Both the position numbers and the translations under genes were made by a program. The notes beneath the pieces were generated by a model. The model was not told the DNA's origin. It was given only the letters and a program-made list of their open reading frames with translations, and ran no database searches. DNA of 64,000 nucleotides from an uncultured bacterium (lineage in GTDB: Bacteria > Bacteroidota > Bacteroidia > Bacteroidales > Bacteroidaceae). The stretch covers positions 47,809-111,808 of the forward strand of contig CAJMSE010000011.1 of the NCBI GenBank assembly GCA_905216025.1, written 5' to 3'. Shown one piece after another: positions 34,688 to 42,887 of the stretch (the stretch's first letter is position 1; each line of letters opens with the position of its first letter).

Positions 34688-35044
34688 ATGCTTGTAGATA
34701 TAAAGCCTGAAAAAAGATTCACGGAATTTCAGTCGGAATATATTCTGTTGGCTAATAAAATAGTGCTAAAACAATCGCAATATCTAAATAGCTGTATGAA
34801 ACATTTTTCATGGGTTGTTGGAACATATTCAGATATGGTTCCGCGAGTAATCTTCAAGCCAATCCTCGAATATATCCTCATCGCTTATACTCCATATTTC
34901 AATGGAGATTTAGGCTGGGACATCGCTTATGCAAAAAAAGATGAATTTGAGAAGGGACTTACGAGAATATACTCGATTTTTCGTAATTGGGGTGGAGAAA
35001 ATTCTTTCTGGAAATCTTATAAACCTCGATTCGTAAATATATGA
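34688..35044 (+). CDS. Hypothetical protein (118 aa), possibly 5'-truncated by frameshift
   Basis: No family recognised. The reading frame begins at ATG 34688 (MLVDIKPEKRF) and contains aromatic-rich text (YIAYTPYF-like, IFRNWGGENSFW). The same frame is open upstream to about 34591 without a start codon, and further up, in the same frame, MTTRLDTNG is cut by TGA TGA. A second frame from ATG 34578 (MADEANNQLNSEFQYHQ) covers that interval. A promoter box stands before all of it. This pattern suggests an original longer protein of about 160 residues damaged near 34583. AT-rich, unlike its neighbours, so probably acquired. It is followed after 19 nt by the RhuM gene. Confidence 0.5.
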   Translation: MLVDIKPEKRFTEFQSEYILLANKIVLKQSQYLNSCMKHFSWVVGTYSDMVPRVIFKPILEYILIAYTPYFNGDLGWDIAYAKKDEFEKGLTRIYSIFRNWGGENSFWKSYKPRFVNI

Positions 35045-35063
35045 TTAACTTTAAATTTAATCT

Positions 35064-36077
35064 ATGAATATGGATAACGGTCAGATAATATTATTTCAGA
35101 CGCAGGGTGGTGAGACTAAGATTGAGGTTCGGCTCTCTAATGAGACAGTGTGGCTCACGGCCGATCAGATGGCGGAGCTGTTTCAGCGCGACCGCTCAAC
35201 TATACAGCGGCATATCAAAAGAATCTACGATGAAGGAGAATTAACCGCCGATTCAACTTGTGCATTTTTTGCACAAGTTCAAACGGAAGGGAAACGACAG
35301 GTTGAGCGTAAGATTCCCATTTATAATCTTGATATGATTATCAGCGTGGGGTATCGTGTCAACTCGCATCGAGGCGTACAGTTCCGCCAGTGGGCCACTC
35401 AAGTGCTGAAAGAGTTTATGATTAAGGGGTTCGTTCTTAATGACGATTTACTCAAAAATGCCGGGCAGGGGAATTATTTCGATGAACTGTTGGCCCGCAT
35501 CCGAGACATCCGCAGTTCGGAAAAGGTATTCTATCGCAAGGTGCTGGAGATTTATGCCCTCAGCATAGATTATGACCCTCGCACTTCCATTACCCAACAG
35601 TTCTTTAAGACGGTGCAGAACAAAATGCACTTTGCCGCCCACGGACATACCGCCGCAGAGGTTATCTATGACCGTGCCAATGCCGAAAAGGATTTCATGG
35701 GTTTGACAACATGGCGAGGTGCAATGCCGACCAAACATGAGGCTGAGATTGCGAAGAATTATCTTTCGGATGAAGAGGTCGATATGCTGAACCGAATCGT
35801 CAACTTATATCTTGACTTTGCCGAACTTCAGGCCAAGAGCCATGTCCCGATGTATATGAAAGACTGGATTCAGAAACTCGACGATTTCCTGAAGCTGTCG
35901 GGTAAGGAATTATTGAACCATGCGGGAAGCGTGTCTGCAGAAGTAGCCAAACTAAAAGCCAATGAGGAATACGATAGATTCCGTGAGCGTACCCAGTATC
36001 AACTATCCCCGGTCGAAATCCACTTCCTCGAAGCCTTCGAAGCGGAAAGAAAGCGTCTTGGCGGCAAGAAATCATAA
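35064..36077 (+). CDS. RhuM family protein
   Basis: 337 residues, matching the virulence RhuM family (first named in a Salmonella pathogenicity island): an N-terminal DNA-binding-like region (VWLTADQMAELFQRDRSTIQRHIKRIYDEGEL), VGYRVNSHRGVQFRQWATQVL around residue 105, FFKTVQNKMHFAAHGHTAAE and the KDFMGLTTW block, and a charged helical C terminus. The molecular role is unknown; such genes are common on genomic islands and beside restriction systems or toxins. Here it adjoins a tRNA-Lys gene and a damaged small gene, fitting an old insertion. A second ATG lies two codons in (35070). Confidence 0.88.
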   Translation: MNMDNGQIILFQTQGGETKIEVRLSNETVWLTADQMAELFQRDRSTIQRHIKRIYDEGELTADSTCAFFAQVQTEGKRQVERKIPIYNLDMIISVGYRVNSHRGVQFRQWATQVLKEFMIKGFVLNDDLLKNAGQGNYFDELLARIRDIRSSEKVFYRKVLEIYALSIDYDPRTSITQQFFKTVQNKMHFAAHGHTAAEVIYDRANAEKDFMGLTTWRGAMPTKHEAEIAKNYLSDEEVDMLNRIVNLYLDFAELQAKSHVPMYMKDWIQKLDDFLKLSGKELLNHAGSVSAEVAKLKANEEYDRFRERTQYQLSPVEIHFLEAFEAERKRLGGKKS

Positions 36078-36139
36078 CTGATTACAATATGTTGTCACGC
36101 AACCGCATTGTCGGCGGGTTGACGCAAATTTTGAATTTG

Positions 36140-36165
36140 CAGACAATTTGCAGACAATTTTGAGG
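36140..36165 (+). repeat. Short direct repeat near tRNA-Lys
   Basis: ATTTGCAGACA occurs twice in tandem, followed by ATTTTG. It lies just beyond the tRNA terminator; an attachment-site remnant is possible but not shown. Confidence 0.35.
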
Positions 36166-36169
36166 AAAG

Positions 36170-36210
36170 AAATAAGCCAAACTGCTGTGGATTAGCAATT
36201 TGGCTTATTT
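36170..36210 (-). terminator. Terminator of tRNA-Lys
   Basis: 12-bp stem AAATAAGCCAAA / TTTGGCTTATTT around a 17-nt loop, directly downstream of the tRNA on the minus strand. Confidence 0.7.
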
Positions 36211-36213
36211 TAT

Positions 36214-36289
36214 TGGTGATCCGTTTGGGGCTCGAACCCAAGACCCCAACATTAAAAGTGTTGTGCTCTACCAGCTGAGCTAACGGATC
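36214..36289 (-). tRNA. tRNA-Lys (TTT)
   Basis: Full cloverleaf: acceptor GATCCGT/ACGGATC, D arm GCTC...GAGC, anticodon stem CAACA/TGTTG with loop CTTTTAA, T arm TTGGG/CCCAA, discriminator A and encoded CCA (36214-36216). Confidence 0.95.
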
Positions 36290-36319
36290 CCGGCTAAACC
36301 GAATCTTCGGAAAGCGTGT

Positions 36320-36328
36320 GCAAAGGTA
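36320..36328 (-). promoter_or_regulatory. Promoter -7 box for tRNA-Lys
   Basis: TACCTTTGC on the minus strand, about 30 nt before the tRNA. Confidence 0.65.
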
Positions 36329-36505
36329 GCGCTTTTTTTTGAAACAGCCAAATTATTGCAGCTGTTTTTGTTTCCAGACACGTAAACAGGGTGTTTTATT
36401 TTCCCTCTTGCCATAAAGAGGGGATGTTTCTATCACGGTTCTTCGTGGCGATGAGTATGTTTCAGAGCGTAAAATCTGATTCCCCGTTCTTTTTTTACAG
36501 CCGTC

Positions 36506-37615
36506 TCACTCTGCAGCGGGTGCGCTTTCAGCCTCTTGCGGAGCCTCCGTCCGCTCCTTTGTGACGTACCGCTGGTAGTATGCAATGAGCAGGCTCGTCA
36601 GCGGCAGGGCTATTATAAGTCCGATAAATCCGAGCAGTGCACCCCAAACCGATAGCGAGAGCAGCAGCACGGCAGGGTTCAGTCCCATGGCTTTGCCCAT
36701 TATCTTCGGTGTCAGCACCATGTCTGTAATCAACTGTACAATGGCGAATACCGCCAATGCCGACAGCAGTATTATCCAGAAGTTCTGCCCCGTGTCGGCT
36801 GCTTTCAGCAGGGAGAGGAACACGATGGGTATGAGTGCGAGCGAGTGCACGTAGGGAATGAGGCTCATCAGGCCTATCATTATGCCCATGCCGATGGCCA
36901 TGGGGAAGCCGATGATGGTGAATCCGATGCAGAAGAGTATGCCGATGCACAGCGCCACGGTGCCCTGTCCGCGCACGTAGCTGTTTAGTTCACGTTCGGC
37001 ATCGTTGATGAGCTCTATCCAGAACGGCCTGCTTTTCTTCGGGAAAATCTTTATGAAGCCGGCCGCCAGCGTCTCGTAGTCGAGCAGGATGAAGAACATG
37101 TAGAGCAGGGTGATCAGCGATGCCACGATGCTCAGTATCACGTCGGCCGTGCGGTTTATCACCGTGAACAGCTGCGGCACGACCTCCTTTACTGTCTCCG
37201 TCATGTCGTTTTCGCGGAAGAAGCGGTCAATGCTGTTACGGTTTTCTGCCAGCCAGTTGTTTACGGCTGCCGGGAAGTTGCTGATGTCCGTCACCTCGTG
37301 CAGGTATTTAGTCACGAGATATCCCAGTTTCTCAAACTGCCCGACCATCGGCGGAATGATGAGGCAGAGCATGCCGCCGATGACGGTGACGACGAAGACC
37401 AGCGTCACCACGATGGACAGCACCCGCCCCGGCACGTGCATCCTGTACTGCACGAAGCGCACGATGGGGTAGAGCAAGTATGCGAGCAGCCACCCGACGA
37501 AGAACGGCAGGAGCACGTTGCTCAGATAGTTCATCACGTAGAGCAGCGCGGCCGCGAGTATCATCCCCAGTATGAGGCGCACGAACCTGTCGAAAGTAAT
37601 GGTCTTTTCCAGCAT
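36506..37615 (-). CDS. AI-2E family transporter (PerM/YtvI-like)
   Basis: 369 residues with about eight membrane helices. The amphipathic middle region (NDAERELNSYVRGQGTVAL) and the helices MAIGMGIMIGLMSLIPYVHS and TPKIMGKAMGLNPAVLLLSL are typical of the AI-2E exporter/PerM family. Members export autoinducer-2 or act as sodium/proton antiporters; which applies here is unknown. Starts 53 nt after the tdk stop on the same strand, so a two-gene transcript is likely. Confidence 0.88.
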   Translation of the reverse strand: MLEKTITFDRFVRLILGMILAAALLYVMNYLSNVLLPFFVGWLLAYLLYPIVRFVQYRMHVPGRVLSIVVTLVFVVTVIGGMLCLIIPPMVGQFEKLGYLVTKYLHEVTDISNFPAAVNNWLAENRNSIDRFFRENDMTETVKEVVPQLFTVINRTADVILSIVASLITLLYMFFILLDYETLAAGFIKIFPKKSRPFWIELINDAERELNSYVRGQGTVALCIGILFCIGFTIIGFPMAIGMGIMIGLMSLIPYVHSLALIPIVFLSLLKAADTGQNFWIILLSALAVFAIVQLITDMVLTPKIMGKAMGLNPAVLLLSLSVWGALLGFIGLIIALPLTSLLIAYYQRYVTKERTEAPQEAESAPAAE

Positions 37616-37668
37616 AAGGCAATATTGTTTGTTGTGTGGCTGCCGGCAGTGGTGCTGTCAGGCGTTGT

Positions 37669-38250
37669 TCAGTCTTTACGTCCCTCTATTTTCTGGTAGC
37701 ATTCGCGGCAGAGCGGCTCATACTCCTGGGTCTCTCCGAGCAGCACGCGGCGGTCGCTGTCGACGATGCGGTGGCTCACGTATGCCAGTGCGCCGCACCG
37801 CACGCAGATGGCATGCACCTTTGTCACCTCGTCTGCTATGGCGCACAGTGCCGGAATAGGGCCGAACGGCACTCCGCGGTAATCCATGTCGAGTCCCGCC
37901 ACGATGACCCTCACGCCCCTGTTGGCCAGTTGGTTGCACACGTCGGTCAGTCTTTCGTCGAAAAACTGTGCCTCGTCGATGCCCACCACGTCGATGTCGG
38001 ATGCCAGCAGCAGAATCTGTGCCGACGAGTCTATCGGCGTAGACTTCACGGCGTGCCTGTCGTGGCTGACCACGTCTTCGTCGGAGTACCGCGTGTCCAT
38101 CGCCGGTTTGAATATCTCCACCTTCTGCTTGGCAAACACCGCACGCCTCATGCGTCTGATGAGTTCCTCTGTCTTGCCCGAGAACATCGAGCCGCACACC
38201 ACTTCTATTCTGCCGGGGCGGTGCGCCTCCCCTGTCAAGTTCCCTGTCAT
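37669..38250 (-). CDS. tdk: Thymidine kinase
   Basis: 193 residues, the class II (TK1-like) length. P-loop in CGSMFSGKTEELIRR, VGIDEAQFFDE (Walker B and catalytic Glu), GLDMDYRGVPFGP lasso start, and zinc ligands CVRCG and CRECY. It phosphorylates thymidine in pyrimidine salvage. The start is the ATG at 38250 (MTGNLTGEAHRPGR); upstream in-frame codons would lie beyond the promoter box at 38257-38265. That box leaves a leader of only about 4 nt. Confidence 0.94.
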   Translation of the reverse strand: MTGNLTGEAHRPGRIEVVCGSMFSGKTEELIRRMRRAVFAKQKVEIFKPAMDTRYSDEDVVSHDRHAVKSTPIDSSAQILLLASDIDVVGIDEAQFFDERLTDVCNQLANRGVRVIVAGLDMDYRGVPFGPIPALCAIADEVTKVHAICVRCGALAYVSHRIVDSDRRVLLGETQEYEPLCRECYQKIEGRKD

Positions 38251-38256
38251 TTGGAT

Positions 38257-38265
38257 GCAAAAATA
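38257..38265 (-). promoter_or_regulatory. Promoter -7 box for tdk (near-leaderless)
   Basis: TATTTTTGC on the minus strand with TTTG about 20 nt upstream. If right, transcription starts about 4 nt before the ATG. Confidence 0.55.
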
Positions 38266-38327
38266 CAAATACGTTTTAAAAATTGCAAAGAAACAAGGCC
38301 TTTTTTTGAGGATAGAGAATAATTCAC

Positions 38328-38336
38328 TACATTTGC
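38328..38336 (+). promoter_or_regulatory. Promoter -7 box for rsmI (near-leaderless)
   Basis: TACATTTGC, with the ATG only 7 nt after its end; predicted leader about 5 nt. Confidence 0.6.
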
Positions 38337-38343
38337 CGGCAAT

Positions 38344-39054
38344 ATGGGCATACTGTATATAGTACCCACTCCGGTGGGCAATATGGAGGATATGACATAC
38401 CGTGCGGTCAGAATCCTCCGGGAGGCCGACCTCGTGCTGGCCGAGGACACCCGCACGTCGGGCATCCTCCTGAAGCGCTACGACATACAGAACCACCTGA
38501 TGTCGCACCATAAGTTCAACGAGCACGGCACGTCGGCATCTGTCGTCGGCCGTCTTCAGGCCGGTCAGACGGTGGCCCTCATCAGCGATGCTGGCACGCC
38601 AGGCATCAGCGACCCCGGTTTCTTCCTCGTCCGCGAGGCCGTCCGTGCCGGTGTCGAGGTGCAGTGCCTGCCCGGAGCCACGGCTTTCGTGCCCGCCATC
38701 GTGTCGAGCGGTCTGCCCTGCGACAGGTTCGTCTTCGAGGGTTTCCTCCCGCAGAAGAAAGGGCGCCAGACCCGCCTCGAGAGCCTTCGCGGCGAGTGCC
38801 GCACGATGATATTCTACGAGTCGCCCTACCGGCTGGTGAAGACCCTGTGCCAGCTTGCCGAGGTCTTCGGCGGCGAGCGTCCCGCAAGCGTATGCCGCGA
38901 GATATCAAAGGTGCACGAAGAGAGCGTCCGCGGGTCTCTTGCCGAGGTCATATCCCACTTCGAGGCCAACGAGCCGAAGGGCGAGATAGTCATCGTCGTG
39001 GGCGGCGCAGACGAGAAAGAAAGTAAAACAAGAAATAAAAACAAGGAGTTATGA
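38344..39054 (+). CDS. rsmI: 16S rRNA 2'-O-ribose C1402 methyltransferase RsmI
   Basis: 236 residues. SAM-dependent tetrapyrrole-methylase fold: LYIVPTPVGNMEDMTYRAV, LAEDTRTSGILLKRY, SDAGTPGISDPGF, LPGATAFVPAIVSSGL, FEGFLPQKKG, FYESPYRLVKTL. It methylates C1402 in the 16S decoding centre. Somewhat shorter at the C terminus than the E. coli protein (286), as usual in Bacteroidales. The last residues are Lys/Asn-rich. Its stop overlaps the next gene as ATGA. Confidence 0.93.
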   Translation: MGILYIVPTPVGNMEDMTYRAVRILREADLVLAEDTRTSGILLKRYDIQNHLMSHHKFNEHGTSASVVGRLQAGQTVALISDAGTPGISDPGFFLVREAVRAGVEVQCLPGATAFVPAIVSSGLPCDRFVFEGFLPQKKGRQTRLESLRGECRTMIFYESPYRLVKTLCQLAEVFGGERPASVCREISKVHEESVRGSLAEVISHFEANEPKGEIVIVVGGADEKESKTRNKNKEL

Positions 39055-39899
39055 GAAAACTGTTATTTGTTGCAATATGCTTAGTGGCCGCAGTGTCATG
39101 CAAGCAGGAGAAGGCCGGCGAAGACCTTGCCGCAGCCCGTCAGCGTGACTCGCTGAACCAGATAATATCGCAGCGCGATAATGAGATCAACGACATGATG
39201 GCCACCTTCAACGAGATAGAGGAGGGGTTCAAGGAAATCAGCCAGGCCGAGAACCGCGTGACCATTGCCAAGCAGGGCGAGGGCTCGACCCGCGAGCAGC
39301 GCATCCGCGAGAACATGCAGTTCATCCAGTCGGCCATGGCTCAGAACCGCGAGCTGATAAACAAGCTGAAGCGCCAGCTCCGCGAGAGCGCTTTCCAGGG
39401 CGACCAGTTCAAGCGCACCATCGAGAACCTCACGGCACAGCTTGAAGAGAAGGACCGCGAGCTCCAGCAGCTGCGTGCCGAGCTGAACGCCAAGGACATA
39501 CACATTGCCGAACTCGACCAGAAGATTACCGGGCTCAACACCGATGTCAGCTCGTTGAAGGAGGAGAACACCCAGAAGGCCGGCACCATCAGTGCCCAGG
39601 ACAAGCAGCTCAACACCGCATGGTTTGTCTTCGGCACCAAGAGCGAGCTGAAAGACCAGAAGATTCTCGTGGACGGGAAAGTGCTGAGCTCGAACTTCAA
39701 CCGCGACTACTTCACCAAGATAGACATCCGCGTGGAGAAGGAGATAAAGCTCTACTCGCGTTCGGCAAAGATGCTCACCGCTCATCCGGCCGGCAGCTAC
39801 ACCCTTCAGCCTAACGCCAGCAAGCAGTATGTGCTCCGCATCACCAATCCGCAGCAGTTCTGGAGCACGAGCAAGTATCTCGTGATACAGGTGAAATAA
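39051..39899 (+). CDS. Lipoprotein with long coiled coil and C-terminal beta domain
   Basis: 282 residues. Lipobox AAVS-C17. Residues about 30-175 are heptad-rich coiled coil (Glu/Gln/Arg). From about residue 190 a small beta domain follows: TAWFVFGTKSELKDQKIL, RDYFTKIDIRVEKEIKLYS, and HPAGSYTLQP. Similar proteins are found next to rsmI in other Bacteroidales. The function is unknown; the layout resembles an envelope spacer or peptidoglycan-linked protein (inference). Translationally coupled to rsmI by the ATGA overlap. Confidence 0.8.
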   Translation: MRKLLFVAICLVAAVSCKQEKAGEDLAAARQRDSLNQIISQRDNEINDMMATFNEIEEGFKEISQAENRVTIAKQGEGSTREQRIRENMQFIQSAMAQNRELINKLKRQLRESAFQGDQFKRTIENLTAQLEEKDRELQQLRAELNAKDIHIAELDQKITGLNTDVSSLKEENTQKAGTISAQDKQLNTAWFVFGTKSELKDQKILVDGKVLSSNFNRDYFTKIDIRVEKEIKLYSRSAKMLTAHPAGSYTLQPNASKQYVLRITNPQQFWSTSKYLVIQVK

Positions 39900-39931
39900 A
39901 GCCGCAGGCAGACACCCGCCTTTGCCGGCAA

Positions 39932-39988
39932 GCAATCCCGCATGCCTCCAGTCGGCTTCAGTGCCAGGCCGGAGATATGCGGGATTGC
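39932..39988 (+). terminator. Hairpin terminator after the coiled-coil lipoprotein
   Basis: 12-bp stem GCAATCCCGCAT / ATGCGGGATTGC with an internal GC-rich loop, followed by CTTTG. Confidence 0.65.
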
Positions 39989-40063
39989 CTTTGTGCGGCA
40001 CCGTCCGCGAAGCGGCAGCCGGGGAAGAGCGGTGTGCTGGCCATATAATAAATAATAAAAGGT

Positions 40064-40918
40064 ATGAAGAAAAGGTCTTTTATAGCAGCCCTTACGGTGC
40101 TGATGCTATATCCGGCTGCAACGGCATTTGCCGGAAATGGTAAGTCACAGGGACAGAACGGCGATTCCCGGAAAGAGCAGAACGTGTCGCTTCGCGTGCT
40201 GTTCATAGGCGACTCGGTCACAGATGGGGCTTGGGGACGGAGCGCCGGGAGCAGTCTGCCCTCGGAGGAGCGCGACCGGCACGACCTTAACCATATATTC
40301 GGCCATAGCTATATGATGCTGTGCGCGGCGCGACTCGGCAGCGAGAACCCTGAAGCCGGGGTCGAGTTTATGAACCGTGGCATCAGCGGCGACGACATCT
40401 CACGTCTGGAACAGAGATGGGACAAAGATGTCATTGCGCTCAAGCCAGATGTGCTTTCAGTCCTGTTCGGCACTAACGACGTGCATTATCATCTCCAGCA
40501 AGGCGGCAACGGCTTCGATGTTGCCGGTTGGGAGAAGCGCTATCGGGCATTGCTCGACAGGGTGCGCGCAGCCAATCCGGAGGTGAAGCTCGTCCTCGGG
40601 ACGCCGTTTGTGGCAAAGGCCGGCTGGGTGGGCGCGTCAGACGATTATCCCGAGCGTGAGAGACTGGTCTCGGAACTGGGCGCTGCCGTCGGTGCCATAG
40701 CCCGCGACTACAATGCCGTTTTGCTCAGATACGATTCGCTGTTTGCCGCACAGGGCAAGGCGCATCCGCTTGTTCCCATGAGTCATTGGATATGGGACGG
40801 CATCCATCCCACGGCGGCGGGGCATCAGCTCATGGCCGACTTGTGGGTAGACAGATGCCGGGACATTCTCCGGGCCGGTGGCTGCGTGGATGCTCCCGTC
40901 GTAAAGACCGGTCGTTGA
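40064..40918 (+). CDS. Secreted SGNH/GDSL hydrolase (esterase)
   Basis: 284 residues with signal peptide MKKRSFIAALTVLMLYPAATAFA. All SGNH blocks are visible: GDS (S51 in FIGDSVTDG), Gly in NRGISGDD, Asn in FGTNDVHYH, and Asp/His in WDGIHPTAAGHQL. Such enzymes remove acetyl or other ester groups; in Bacteroidetes carbohydrate esterases of this type often act on xylan or pectin. Substrate unproven. It stands alone, 170 nt before the next gene. Confidence 0.88.
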   Translation: MKKRSFIAALTVLMLYPAATAFAGNGKSQGQNGDSRKEQNVSLRVLFIGDSVTDGAWGRSAGSSLPSEERDRHDLNHIFGHSYMMLCAARLGSENPEAGVEFMNRGISGDDISRLEQRWDKDVIALKPDVLSVLFGTNDVHYHLQQGGNGFDVAGWEKRYRALLDRVRAANPEVKLVLGTPFVAKAGWVGASDDYPERERLVSELGAAVGAIARDYNAVLLRYDSLFAAQGKAHPLVPMSHWIWDGIHPTAAGHQLMADLWVDRCRDILRAGGCVDAPVVKTGR

Positions 40919-41051
40919 GAGCTGATTTATATGTGATAAAACTGAGGTTCAGGCGACAAATGTTTCCCTCCCTGTATTTCAAGAATACCCAAAAAAGAAG
41001 AATTAATACTAATTACGTCGGCAAAATACCGTCGTTACAGGCTGGAATGGC

Positions 41052-41060
41052 TATATTTGC
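41052..41060 (+). promoter_or_regulatory. Promoter -7 box for DUF4251 gene
   Basis: TATATTTGC, 29 nt before the ATG. Confidence 0.65.
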
Positions 41061-41089
41061 AGCAGGTAAATAACTGAAAGGAGGCAAAT

Positions 41090-41659
41090 ATGGACAAGAC
41101 AAGAAACAATGGGACAAGGCGTCTGAAATATTCTTTTAAAGTATCGGCAGCCGTGGCGGCATTATTTGCCATGCTGGTTTCGGGCATTATCTCGTCGTGC
41201 ACCGCAGCCGACAGTGCACTCACCGCATCGCAGCAGGCTGCGAAGGCCGCCGTGATACAGGACATGCTGGAAAGCCGCGACTATACCATCGAGGTGGAGT
41301 CGGCCAATCCTCTGCGCGGCCGCATCGTCTCGCTGACAGGCATCTATGAACTAAAGGTGAGCGGAGACGATGTCGTTTCATACCTGCCTTATTTCGGACG
41401 GGCATACCGTACGTCCTTCGGAATCGGGAGCCCTCTTGATTTCAACGGGCAGATAACGAACTACAAGCAGGAGCGTGCACGCAAGGATATGACCCGCATA
41501 ACTTTCGATACGAGAAACGACGATGAGTCGATAACCTACCGTATCGAGGTGTTCGACGACGGCCGGGCAACGGTCGATGTGACAAGTATGTACCGCGAAC
41601 GCATCAGTTTCGACGGAAGGATTGATGATGCGCATATTGAATATGGTTATTCGCGTTGA
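41090..41659 (+). CDS. DUF4251 lipoprotein
   Basis: 189 residues. Membrane helix about 18-34 and lipobox GIISS-C37. The body matches DUF4251, a Bacteroidetes-only family: ESRDYTIEVESANP, YELKVSGDDVVSYLPYFGRA, and a C-terminal stretch VDVTSMYRERISFDGRI. The function is unknown. The N-terminal 36 residues are unusually long for a lipoprotein signal; no later start keeps the lipobox except within the first residues. Confidence 0.85.
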   Translation: MDKTRNNGTRRLKYSFKVSAAVAALFAMLVSGIISSCTAADSALTASQQAAKAAVIQDMLESRDYTIEVESANPLRGRIVSLTGIYELKVSGDDVVSYLPYFGRAYRTSFGIGSPLDFNGQITNYKQERARKDMTRITFDTRNDDESITYRIEVFDDGRATVDVTSMYRERISFDGRIDDAHIEYGYSR

Positions 41660-41783
41660 ATGTTGTCCGGTATTCGGGTGGTGAATGTCAGGTGATGGAG
41701 TCGTCGCTGGTCCTGACAAAAAATCCCGGAACATGCTTGTGCTTCGGGATTGCTATGAGAATCATAGCAGTGTGTATTCACCG

Positions 41784-42185
41784 TCAGGCAATATGGAATG
41801 AGCCGAATTTCCTTGAAAGGTCCTGCATGGCGGCGTTGAATATCGCTTTCTGCTCTTCGTTCAGCGTGTATACCTGTCCGCGTACTTTTGTTCCGTTTAT
41901 TCTCTGTGAGAGCCAGGCATGGCTTTTCCCGAAATAACGTTTGGCAATATACGACAACGGCAGCAGCTTGTAGTCTTCATCGCTTATCTGATGCCTTATG
42001 TCGTCTATCTCCGTCTGTATGTCTGCCAGTCCGTCTTCCATGAAATCATGAAATGCCTGTTCCACTTCCGGTGACTTGTGCTCCTTCAGCCATAAGGCAA
42101 TCTCTTCACGACGTGATGCGCTTTGCTCATCGTTTTTCTTCATGAGCTCTTTCAGTTCTTTCAGTTTTGCTTCTGTTTCAGTCAT
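41784..42185 (-). CDS. DUF5053-like protein
   Basis: 133 residues, no signal peptide. N-terminal half is Lys/Glu-rich helix; the C-terminal half contains LPLSYIAKRYFGKSHAWLSQ and LNEEQKAIFNAAMQDLSRK, which resemble the DUF5053 family, whose pattern looks like a helix-turn-helix. It could be a small DNA-binding protein (inference). It lies 43 nt after a 53-residue gene on the same strand, under one promoter at 42434. Confidence 0.75.
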   Translation of the reverse strand: MTETEAKLKELKELMKKNDEQSASRREEIALWLKEHKSPEVEQAFHDFMEDGLADIQTEIDDIRHQISDEDYKLLPLSYIAKRYFGKSHAWLSQRINGTKVRGQVYTLNEEQKAIFNAAMQDLSRKFGSFHIA

Positions 42186-42228
42186 GATTTTGTCTCTTTT
42201 AGGCCATCCTGAGAGGGGAGGGCGGTTG

Positions 42229-42390
42229 TTACTTCATTCTTTGTTTGTAGAGCGTTTCAAGTTCTTTCAGCATCTTGTCTATTGTCTCTTCCTGGCTTTT
42301 GAAACTTATTCCGGCCATTTCCGATATTTCATTGTACCTTTTCAGTAAGGTTTCAAGATACTTGATTCTCGCTTCTAAGATTTCATCCAT
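42229..42390 (-). CDS. Small coiled-coil protein (53 aa)
   Basis: MDEILEARIKYLETLLKRYN and onward to KELETLYKQRMK: a short, charged, heptad-patterned helix with no known family. It is supported by a promoter box 44 nt upstream (42434-42442) and by sitting directly in front of the DUF5053-like gene in the same orientation. The two probably form one transcript and may interact, a size pattern recalling small regulator pairs; function unknown. Confidence 0.6.
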   Translation of the reverse strand: MDEILEARIKYLETLLKRYNEISEMAGISFKSQEETIDKMLKELETLYKQRMK

Positions 42391-42433
42391 GATTTAAACA
42401 TTGTGGTTTATGCCCTTAATCGGTTCCCACATT

Positions 42434-42442
42434 GCAAAGATA
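42434..42442 (-). promoter_or_regulatory. Promoter -7 box for DUF5053 operon
   Basis: TATCTTTGC on the minus strand. Confidence 0.65.
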
Positions 42443-42625
42443 CATAAAGTTATTGTAATGTAAGAAGTTTCAGAGCACTTTCTCATTATTTTCTTTTTAT
42501 TTTCCGTTCAAGGTATTATAATAGTTTTTGTGCAGGCCTCATATTCTATATCGGGACATCCAGTTTGAAACAATACCCAAACTTTTGCTGTCCCGCTTCC
42601 GTCCGGGTGTTCATGTACGGCAATG

Positions 42626-42651
42626 AAAAAGGGGCTGAAACTCAGCCCCTT
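42626..42651 (-). terminator. Terminator of tRNA-Pro
   Basis: Perfect 10-bp stem AAGGGGCTGA/TCAGCCCCTT with a 3-nt loop and a T-run on the minus strand. Confidence 0.85.
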
Positions 42652-42661
42652 CTCTTCGTTT

Positions 42662-42738
42662 TGGTCGGGATGACAAGACTCGAACTTGCGACCTCACGCC
42701 CCCCAGACGCGTGCGCTAACCAACTGCGCTACATCCCG
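42662..42738 (-). tRNA. tRNA-Pro (GGG)
   Basis: Acceptor CGGGATG/CATCCCG, D arm GCGC...GCGC, anticodon loop CTGGGGG (anticodon GGG) on stem CGCGT/GCGTG, T arm around TTCGAGT, discriminator A and encoded CCA. Confidence 0.92.
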
Positions 42739-42768
42739 AACAAATGTTGCATCATCTCCAATGCGGGT

Positions 42769-42777
42769 GCAAAATTA
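42769..42777 (-). promoter_or_regulatory. Promoter -7 box for tRNA-Pro
   Basis: TAATTTTGC on the minus strand, about 30 nt before the tRNA. Confidence 0.6.
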
Positions 42778-42887
42778 CTCATAATAAGTGGAATCTGCAA
42801 ATTTTTGCAGGTGTTTTTTGCATCCATGGCATGACAATGATATGATTTTTTAATATTCTCCCCACTGCCGATGTGGAATAAAAGCGT

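Noticed and set aside
35064..36077. RhuM gene as a transposase or integrase
   Set aside because: No catalytic DDE or tyrosine-recombinase residues; text matches RhuM throughout.
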